From Acidimicrobiales bacterium (GTDB taxonomy: Bacteria > Actinomycetota > Acidimicrobiia > Acidimicrobiales > Palsa-688): a stretch of 8,516 nt of DNA. Under the pieces are notes generated by a model that ran no database searches, was not told where the DNA came from, and worked only from the letters and a program-made list of their open reading frames with translations. The stretch lies in contig JASHVH010000079.1 of NCBI GenBank assembly GCA_030039575.1, positions 1-8,516 of the forward strand, read 5' to 3'. Position numbers and translations under genes: made by a program. Below are positions 1 through 4,713 of this stretch, one piece after another. Every line of letters starts with the position of its first letter. Within the stretch, counting starts at the first letter, position 1.

Positions 1-90
1 GTCGGTACCGGGCCGGGCAACGGGGGAGCGGGCGACGGTCATGGTACGGATCGTGCCTCGTGAATCATAGAAGATCAAACGATAATCCTG

Positions 91-102
91 GATGCTTGCA
101 TC
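91..102. promoter_or_regulatory. 12-bp palindrome, possible operator
   Basis: GATGCTTGCATC is a perfect palindrome inside a short AT-rich island (about 61-115) in otherwise GC-rich DNA. It lies 15 bp upstream of the frame that resembles a LysR-type effector domain. Short dyads of this kind can be regulator sites, but no promoter can be assigned with confidence. Confidence 0.25.
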
Positions 103-117
103 AGTCATACTTGTGGA

Positions 118-303
118 GTGGAAGTCCGCGACCTGCGCGCCCTACGGTCCATGCGGCCCGAGGTCAGGGTCACTCTCCGGTCGCTGGACGCCTGCGCCGC
201 CGTCGAGGCGGTAGCGGCCGGTTGCGCCCACGCCGCCCTGGTCGACGGGATAGTCGGGTTGAACGAGCCGCTGCACTTCGCCGACGCGGGCGAAACCCTG
301 TAG
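118..303 (+). pseudogene. Fragment resembling a LysR-type effector-binding domain
   Basis: The frame opens with GTG and gives 61 residues. The sequence runs as LRALRSMRPEVRVTLRSLD, then AVEAVAAGCAHAALVDGI, then EPLHFADAG. This follows the pattern of the start of a LysR substrate-binding domain (a helix ending in hP-x-V-x-h, then a helix with a small 'xxG' turn, then the hhhVDG strand). A complete LysR protein is about 300 residues with an N-terminal winged helix-turn-helix. Neither that helix-turn-helix nor the rest of the effector domain is present: the frame is closed by TGA at 61-63 and by TAG at 301-303. I read it as a decayed remnant; a small unrelated protein or a chance frame cannot be excluded. 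Family assignment is by eye. Confidence 0.4.
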
Positions 304-391
304 TCGAAGCGCTGTTGTCAGTGGCGGCGGTGGTCCCTTGAGGAGTGCGGACGACGGCTCCCAAGACGAGGGCCAATTGGACGAGCCACGA

Positions 392-1249
392 ATGCACGCC
401 GACGAACTCGAGATCGACGAAGGGCTCGTTCGTCGGTTGCTCCGCGAGCAGTTCCCTCGGTGGGCCGGCCTCCCGCTCACGCGAGCCGTCCCGTCGGGGA
501 CGGACAATGCCGTCTTCCGGCTCGGCCAGGCCATGTCGGTGAGGTTGGCGCGCATCGAAGGCCCAACCGTCCCGGGCGGCAAGGAACTCGATTGGCTGCC
601 GAAGCTGGCGCCGCAACTGCCGCTCAGCATCCCGGTCCCGGTGGGGCAAGGCGCCCCCAACGGCGACTACCCCTGGTACTGGGACATCCACACCTGGGTC
701 GCAGGCGAGACTGTGCCGATGGAGCAGCTCGATGCGGTGGAAGCCGCGCATGACATGGCCGGTTTCGTGGCCGCCCTGCAGCAAGTGGGCCCAGCTGACG
801 CGCCGCTCGGCCGCGGCATCCCGTTGGCCGAGCGCGACGAGGGGGCCCGCTACTGGCTGGCGCGGTTCGGCGGCGGACCGTCAGTGGCGGCTGCGTGGGA
901 GCGGGCGCTGGCCGCTCCGGCGTGGAGCGGGCGGCCGGTTTGGCACCACGGCGACCTCGATGTGCGCAACTGGCTCGTACAAGACGGGCGCATTTCCGGG
1001 GTGATCGACTGGGGCTGCATGGGTGTCGGCGACCCGGCATGCGACGTTATGGTCGCCTGGAAGCTGCATTCGGCCGCCGCCCGCGACGCCTTTCGCGAGG
1101 CGTTACCGACCGACGACGCCACCTGGGACCGGGCACGCGGTTGGGCCGTCTCGCAGGCGGTCGCCATACTCGCCTACTACACCCCGGAAAACAATCCCAT
1201 CCTGTACCACGAAGCCGAAAGCTGGCTGGAACTGGCCCTGTCGGGCTGA
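392..1249 (+). CDS. APH-family aminoglycoside phosphotransferase-like kinase
   Basis: This is predicted to be a cytosolic ATP-dependent small-molecule kinase of the aminoglycoside phosphotransferase / choline kinase fold, 285 residues from ATG 392. An N-terminal lobe carries the conserved SGTDNAVFRLG stretch (residues 35-45) and a Lys-rich nucleotide region (PGGKELDWLPKL, 61-72). The catalytic loop is HHGDLDVRN (185-193), with Asp188 the expected base and Asn193 a metal ligand. The metal-binding segment is VIDWG (204-208) with Asp206, followed by GVGDPACD (211-218), a typical family tail. An in-frame TTG at 338 would add 18 Asp/Glu-rich residues; I prefer ATG 392 because family similarity begins there, although neither start has a convincing ribosome-binding site. 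The substrate is unknown: many actinobacterial members are not resistance enzymes. It appears monocistronic, with a hairpin right after the stop. Confidence 0.87.
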   Translation: MHADELEIDEGLVRRLLREQFPRWAGLPLTRAVPSGTDNAVFRLGQAMSVRLARIEGPTVPGGKELDWLPKLAPQLPLSIPVPVGQGAPNGDYPWYWDIHTWVAGETVPMEQLDAVEAAHDMAGFVAALQQVGPADAPLGRGIPLAERDEGARYWLARFGGGPSVAAAWERALAAPAWSGRPVWHHGDLDVRNWLVQDGRISGVIDWGCMGVGDPACDVMVAWKLHSAAARDAFREALPTDDATWDRARGWAVSQAVAILAYYTPENNPILYHEAESWLELALSG

Positions 1250-1253
1250 TGCG

Positions 1254-1281
1254 CCCGGGCTGACGGGTGAGGTCAGCCGGG
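1254..1281 (+). terminator. Hairpin after the APH gene
   Basis: GGCTGA (1258-1263) pairs with TCAGCC (1273-1278) around a 9-nt loop. CCC (1254-1256) and GGG (1279-1281) extend the stem past one bulged G. It starts 4 nt after the APH stop codon. No T-run follows, so it would be a U-less terminator of the sort proposed in actinobacteria, or simply an mRNA-stabilising hairpin. Confidence 0.35.
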
Positions 1282-1437
1282 CCAGGACACGGTTCGTCGG
1301 AAAAATTAATGTGCGCGCCTGTCCATTAGCGGGTTGGCCGTTCGTCGTTCGAGTGAACGAGCGGTCCCCGGGCCTCGAACGCCTACCCGAGGTGCGGGGC
1401 TCGAGGCAGTTTTCAGTGCCAAACCAGGAGGAAGGGA

Positions 1438-1722
1438 ATGTACCCGCCAGCGATGTGCTACGAGATTTACAGAGCCGAGCGTGACCTGGTCCTTACCGAC
1501 GCTGAGCGCCGGGCGCTTGACGAGCATGCCGGCGAGGTGGCGGCCGCTGCCGGCCGTCAGTGGCTCGGGCTGGCCCGGCTGGTAACGCTGGCCGGGCCGC
1601 GCCGGGCGTGGCGCCAGTGGAACGTCCTTGGCCGCCGTGCCGCCCGGCCCATCCCGTTGCCGCCGCTCCATCCTGGTGGTGCCGGCATCGTCCCCATTTC
1701 CGCCCACAAGACCAGCAATTAG
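1438..1722 (+). CDS. Small hypothetical protein (94 aa)
   Basis: The function is not recognised. The ATG is preceded by an excellent ribosome-binding site, AGGAGGAAGGG (1426-1436), with AGGAGG spaced 6 nt from the start, which is the main reason to believe the gene is real. The N-terminal half is charged and probably helical (ERDLVLTDAERRALDEHAGE, residues 14-33). The middle is Arg/Ala/Trp-rich (residues 40-67), and the C-terminus is Pro-rich and probably disordered. No signal peptide or membrane span is evident. It ends 25 nt before the DGPF gene on the same strand, so the two are probably co-transcribed. It could be a small accessory protein or a translated leader. Confidence 0.6.
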   Translation: MYPPAMCYEIYRAERDLVLTDAERRALDEHAGEVAAAAGRQWLGLARLVTLAGPRRAWRQWNVLGRRAARPIPLPPLHPGGAGIVPISAHKTSN

Positions 1723-1747
1723 ACCAGCAACCAGAGAGGAGAACTGT

Positions 1748-2476
1748 ATGCAGTACATGCTTATCCACGCCATCGACGAGGGCGTCGAGCTGGACGAAGC
1801 GCAGGAAGCCAAAGTCCGGGCGTCCCTGACGAAGTGGCTGGAAGAGGTGATCGGGCTCGGGGTAAACCTCCATGGCAGCCGTCTGCGCCCGACCGCCGCC
1901 GCCACAACCGTGAAGGTTCGCAACGGGGAACTGCTGGTGAGCGATGGTCCCTTCGCCGAGACCAAGGAACAAGTGGTCGGCTATGACGTCCTCGAGTGCG
2001 ACAACCTCGATGAGGCTCTCGAGTGGGCGTCCAAGCACCCGACGGCGCTCATCGGTTCCGTCGAGGTCCGCCCCCTTCACGGCGACCAGCCGCCCGCGCT
2101 GTTGCCGGCGCCGAAGGACGGCACGACCAGGTACATGATGTTGGTCTGCCTCGGCGAGGATTTCGCCATGGGGCCAGAGGACGGAGCCGAGATCGGCCCC
2201 GCCACCGACGCCTGGGTGAAAGAGACGGACGGCAAGGGCGTGCGTCTGTTCGGCAGCCAACTGGAGGGTGCCGACCAGGCCGAGACGGTGCGGGTGAAGG
2301 GCGACCAGGTGCTGGTGACCGATGGCCCGTTCGCCGAGACCAAGGAACAGATCGCCGGCTTCGACATCCTCGAATGCGCCGACCTGGACGAGGCCCTGGA
2401 AGTGGCGGCCGCCCACCCGATGGCCAGGTTCGGGATGCTTGAGCTCAGGCCGTTCTGGCTATTCGGAGCCGATTAG
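1748..2476 (+). CDS. Tandem double-DGPF (YCII-related) domain protein
   Basis: This 242-residue protein consists of two fused copies of the DGPF/YCII-related domain (a ferredoxin-like alpha/beta fold of about 110-120 residues). Copy 1 covers roughly residues 1-110 and copy 2 roughly 127-236. Each carries the family signature almost identically: DGPFAETKEQ at 66-75 followed by GYDVLEC, and DGPFAETKEQ at 192-201 followed by GFDILEC. Each copy starts with a similar strand (YMLIHAID, then RYMMLVCLGED) and ends with a similar one (VEVRPL, then LELRPF). Most family members have one domain, so this is an intragenic duplication. ATG 1748 is chosen for its ribosome-binding site (AGAGGAG ending at 1741, 6 nt upstream) and because the domain begins there; in-frame sequence back to 1628 looks non-coding. 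No biochemical function is established for DGPF proteins. They are known to be genomically linked to ECF sigma factors, particularly group ECF42. Here the neighbour 67 nt downstream is an ECF41-type sigma factor. Confidence 0.94.
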   Translation: MQYMLIHAIDEGVELDEAQEAKVRASLTKWLEEVIGLGVNLHGSRLRPTAAATTVKVRNGELLVSDGPFAETKEQVVGYDVLECDNLDEALEWASKHPTALIGSVEVRPLHGDQPPALLPAPKDGTTRYMMLVCLGEDFAMGPEDGAEIGPATDAWVKETDGKGVRLFGSQLEGADQAETVRVKGDQVLVTDGPFAETKEQIAGFDILECADLDEALEVAAAHPMARFGMLELRPFWLFGAD

Positions 2477-2501
2477 GCCCGGCGCGGGCCTGGCCCGGTG
2501 A

Positions 2502-2528
2502 TGTCACAGGACGAAGCGCCACGGTGTC
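2502..2528 (+). promoter_or_regulatory. Candidate ECF41-type promoter
   Basis: TGTCACA (2502-2508) is followed by exactly 16 nt and then TGTC (2525-2528). ECF41 sigma factors are reported to recognise a -35 of TGTCACA and a -10 of CGTC at about this spacing, so the -35 is a full match and the -10 matches at 3 of 4 bases. It lies in the 67-nt gap between the DGPF gene and the sigma gene and points into the sigma gene, implying autoregulation of the sigma/PPOX pair. Transcription would begin around 2534-2537, leaving a very short leader that includes the AAGGAGG ribosome-binding motif. Confidence 0.6.
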
Positions 2529-2543
2529 TTATCTCAGAAGGAG

Positions 2544-3521
2544 GTGGACGCGACGAAAGAAGACACAAGAGCCCCATCCACCGAGGACGAGATCTTCCAG
2601 CAAGCGCAACCAATGCTCTTCGGTCTCGCCTACCGAATGCTCGGCAGTGCCGTTGACGCGGCGGACATCGTGGCGGAGGCCTACCTCCGGTGGCGGGCGG
2701 CGCCCCGCGACGATGTCCGCGACCCGCCGGCGTACCTGGCCACCGTGGTGTCGAGGCTCAGCATTGACGCTTTAACCAGCGCTCGGGCGAAGCGGGAGGA
2801 GTATTTCGGCCCCTGGTTACCCGAGCCGCTGCTGGTCGACGAAGTTGGCCCGGCGGAGGTGGCCGAGCTATCCGACTCGTTGTCGCTGGCGTTCCTCGTC
2901 CTACTGGAGCAACTCAGCCCGGCCGAGCGGGCGGCGTTCTTGCTCCATGACGTCTTCGGCTACGGGTACGACGAGGTGGCCAGCGCGCTGGGGCGCCAGC
3001 AGCCTGCATGCCGCCAATTGGTGGCCCGGGCCCGCAAGGACCTGAGCGCCAGGCGCCGGCGCCTGGACGCCGACCGGGAACTGGCCGAAGAGTTGACAGA
3101 ACGCTTTCTGGCTGCCTGTGCCGGCGGCGACCTGAACGCCTTGCTCAGCATCTTGGCCGACGATGTCGTCGTGTGGTGCGACGGTGGCGGGAAGGCCAGA
3201 GCGGCACCGCGTCCCGTGATGGGGGCCGAGAAGGCCGGCCGTTTCCTGGTGGGGATATCTCGCGCCGAACGACACCACTTTGGCCCTGCGGACGAACCGC
3301 CGGGTGCAGCGGTCGTACACGCAAACCTCAACGGCCAACCCGGCCTGGTCGTGCTGGACCACGGCGTAGCGTTGGCGGCCGTCGTGCTGGACATAGCGGG
3401 CGGGCGCGTATGCGGAGTGCGGATCGTGTCCAACCCCGACAAGCTGGTGGCCCTCAACCGGTCTCTGGCCAGGGCTCCGGATGGCGCCCCTGTCCATAAC
3501 GGCAACGAGCACACCACATGA
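2544..3521 (+). CDS. ECF41-type RNA polymerase sigma factor with SnoaL-like C-terminal domain (SigJ-like)
   Basis: This is a 325-residue alternative sigma factor that should direct RNA polymerase to ECF41-type promoters. Region sigma-2 covers about residues 18-85 (MLFGLAYRMLGS at 24-35, then DIVAEAYLRW and AYLATVVSRLSIDAL). The linker contains the group hallmark GPWLPEPL (89-96). Region sigma-4 covers about 113-168 (LSPAERAAFLLHDVFGYGYDEVASALG). The rest (about 180-310) is a SnoaL/NTF2-like extension carrying the two other ECF41 signatures, DGGGK (213-217) and NPDKL (297-301). In this group the extension replaces an anti-sigma factor and controls activity in cis. GTG 2544 is the most upstream in-frame start after a TGA at 2499, but it is embedded in the strong AAGGAGGTG motif (2538-2546) with no spacer, so the true start is uncertain; ATG 2613 would cut into sigma-2. 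It probably forms an operon with the PPOX gene, which overlaps its stop codon. Confidence 0.95.
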   Translation: MDATKEDTRAPSTEDEIFQQAQPMLFGLAYRMLGSAVDAADIVAEAYLRWRAAPRDDVRDPPAYLATVVSRLSIDALTSARAKREEYFGPWLPEPLLVDEVGPAEVAELSDSLSLAFLVLLEQLSPAERAAFLLHDVFGYGYDEVASALGRQQPACRQLVARARKDLSARRRRLDADRELAEELTERFLAACAGGDLNALLSILADDVVVWCDGGGKARAAPRPVMGAEKAGRFLVGISRAERHHFGPADEPPGAAVVHANLNGQPGLVVLDHGVALAAVVLDIAGGRVCGVRIVSNPDKLVALNRSLARAPDGAPVHNGNEHTT

Positions 3522-3919
3522 CCAAGGCAAAGGCAACCCAGGTGAAGGGCTACTTCGCCCCTCTGTCGGCCAGCAAGTACATGCTGTTGACCACTTTCCG
3601 GCGGGACGGCAGGGCGGTCGGCACGCCGGTGCACGTCGTCGTCGAGGACGGCGCCGCCTTCTTCAGGACATGGGATGTCTCCGGGAAAGCAAAACGCCTG
3701 CGCCATACGGCCGCGGTCCAGGTTGCGCCGTCCAAGCTGCGCGGCGGCCGGTTGGGGCCCGACCTGCCCGCCACGGCCGTCATGCTGGAAGGTGAGGAGT
3801 CGCGGCAGGCGGCCGAGAAGCTGGCCCAGAAGCACCCCGTACTCCACGGCCACTTGATCCCCTGGGCCCACCGCCGCCGGGGTTGGAAGACACAGCAATA
3901 CCGCTTGAGCCCGCCTTGA
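3518..3919 (+). CDS. PPOX-class F420/flavin-dependent enzyme, Rv2061-like
   Basis: This 133-residue protein is a split beta-barrel of the pyridoxamine-5'-phosphate-oxidase superfamily. It resembles the F420-associated Rv2061 subfamily: YMLLTTFRRDGRAVGTPVHV (21-40) forms the first barrel strands, then a Val/Glu-rich strand, TWDVSGKAKRLRHTAAVQVAP (51-71) with the SGK-x-KR-hr motif that contacts the cofactor phosphate in this family, and LRGGRLGP. Length is normal for the family. The redox substrate cannot be read from the sequence. The ATG (3518-3520) overlaps the TGA of the sigma gene (3519-3521) in an ATGA junction, so translation is probably coupled and the protein is a likely first target of, or partner to, the ECF41 sigma factor. 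ECF41 regulons are known to include small oxidoreductase-type genes next to the sigma gene; a PPOX partner fits that theme but is not the classic one. Confidence 0.87.
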   Translation: MTKAKATQVKGYFAPLSASKYMLLTTFRRDGRAVGTPVHVVVEDGAAFFRTWDVSGKAKRLRHTAAVQVAPSKLRGGRLGPDLPATAVMLEGEESRQAAEKLAQKHPVLHGHLIPWAHRRRGWKTQQYRLSPP

Positions 3920-3922
3920 AGC

Positions 3923-3946
3923 GGCGTCGGGCCGTTCCGACCCGCC
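3923..3946 (+). terminator. Hairpin after the PPOX gene
   Basis: GTCGG (3926-3930) pairs with CCGAC (3937-3941) around a 6-nt loop, and GGC (3923-3925) pairs with GCC (3944-3946) across a 2-nt bulge. It begins 4 nt after the stop codon. No T-run follows directly, so termination is only inferred. Confidence 0.35.
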
Positions 3947-3962
3947 CCACATGGGGTGTGCA

Positions 3963-4063
3963 GGACGTCTCGCCCGCACCTGGGGCTGAAAAGGTAACGG
4001 CAACGACATTCTCCAGCCCCAAGAACATTTTTTGGCCCCAAGTCGACGATTGACGAGACGTCC
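3963..4063. other. Nested inverted repeats: candidate structured leader, attenuator or small element
   Basis: A perfect 10-bp inverted repeat, GGACGTCTCG (3963-3972) and CGAGACGTCC (4054-4063), encloses a perfect 8-bp inverted repeat, TGGGGCTG (3981-3988) and CAGCCCCA (4014-4021). Six T residues (4028-4033) follow the inner stem. GCCCCAAG occurs twice (4016-4023 and 4035-4042), so the TGGGGC of the inner left arm could pair with either copy. This is the kind of mutually exclusive pairing seen in attenuators. The element lies between the ECF41/PPOX pair and the second sigma gene, ending 110 nt before the preferred start codon. No known riboswitch class is recognised. The base pairing is seen in the sequence; the role is inference. 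Termination of the upstream operon is the simplest alternative. Confidence 0.5.
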
Positions 4064-4173
4064 CGTTGGCGGGCGGCGAGACGGCCCGGGTGGATGGGGA
4101 CGCGACTACTCCTGGCGCCGCAAATGTTCGCCACCGGGCGTCGGAAACGGCAGGCTCGGGACGATTACCTGAC

Positions 4174-4713
4174 GTGAGCGAGCAGGCCCGCGTCGGCGGG
4201 GGGCTGAAGGAAGCCTTTTTGGCTTTCTACGACACTGCCCTCCCTCACGTCTGGGGCTACCTGTCGGCCCGCTGCCCGACGCAGGCTATTGCCGAGGAGT
4301 TGACGTCCGAGGTGTTCCTGGCCGCCGCGGACGCGGTGCGCAAGAACGCCTCTGCCCCGGTGAGCGTGCCCTGGGCCATCGGGGTGGCCCGGCACAAGCT
4401 GGTGGACCACTGGCGGGGCGAGGCGCGCGAGCAGCGGCGGGTGCAGGCCGTCGCCGGCGATTTCGCGTCCGGCACCGTGGGGGCAGAGGACCCCTGGGAC
4501 GCCCGGCTTGACGAGATGCAGGCCCGGGACGTGCTACAGCGCATGGCGCCCCAGCAACGGGCTGCGCTTTGCCTTCGCTACATGGACGGCCTCCCCGTGG
4601 CCGAGGTGGCCGTCGAACTGGGCCGCACGGTGCACGCCACCGAGGCGTTGCTGATGCGGGCCAAGGCCGCCTTTCGCCGCCAGTACGACTACCCGGAGAA
4701 CAGCGATGGCTGA
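4174..4713 (+). CDS. ECF-family RNA polymerase sigma factor
   Basis: This 179-residue two-domain sigma factor is distinct from the ECF41 protein upstream. Sigma-2 covers about residues 10-85 (AFLAFYDTALPHVWGYLSAR, then EELTSEVFLAAADAV, then WAIGVARHKLVDHWR). An acidic linker follows, and sigma-4 covers about 115-170 (LQRMAPQQRAALCLRYMDGL, then VAEVAVELGRTVHATEALL, then RAKAAFRR). There is no C-terminal extension. GTG 4174 is preferred because conserved sequence begins just after it; an in-frame TTG at 4066 would add 36 low-complexity residues and would overlap the end of the repeat nest. Neither has a clear ribosome-binding site. The stop overlaps the VOC gene by 8 nt, indicating coupled translation, so the VOC protein is the obvious candidate for controlling this sigma factor. 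No classical anti-sigma gene (zinc-binding or transmembrane) is present nearby. I cannot assign an ECF group number. Confidence 0.88.
   Translation: MSEQARVGGGLKEAFLAFYDTALPHVWGYLSARCPTQAIAEELTSEVFLAAADAVRKNASAPVSVPWAIGVARHKLVDHWRGEAREQRRVQAVAGDFASGTVGAEDPWDARLDEMQARDVLQRMAPQQRAALCLRYMDGLPVAEVAVELGRTVHATEALLMRAKAAFRRQYDYPENSDG

Noticed and set aside
1..42. Possible minus-strand gene start (ATG at 42-40, 14 codons to the edge)
   Set aside because: It is too short to judge, with no ribosome-binding site at the right distance and no recognisable protein sequence.
142..784. Two long minus-strand frames overlapping the start of the APH gene
   Set aside because: They are antisense to a well-supported APH gene, show no protein-family pattern, and are expected in GC-rich DNA.
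392..1249. Calling the APH-family gene a specific antibiotic-resistance determinant
   Set aside because: Catalytic motifs show the kinase family only. Nothing in the sequence or neighbourhood identifies an aminoglycoside or other antibiotic substrate.
1493..2416. 307-codon minus-strand frame opposite the DGPF gene
   Set aside because: It is a shadow of the duplicated DGPF coding sequence; its apparent internal repeats mirror the DGPF repeats.
2960..4009. 349-codon minus-strand frame across the ECF41/PPOX genes
   Set aside because: It runs through two confidently identified plus-strand genes and the intergenic repeats, and has no domain of its own.
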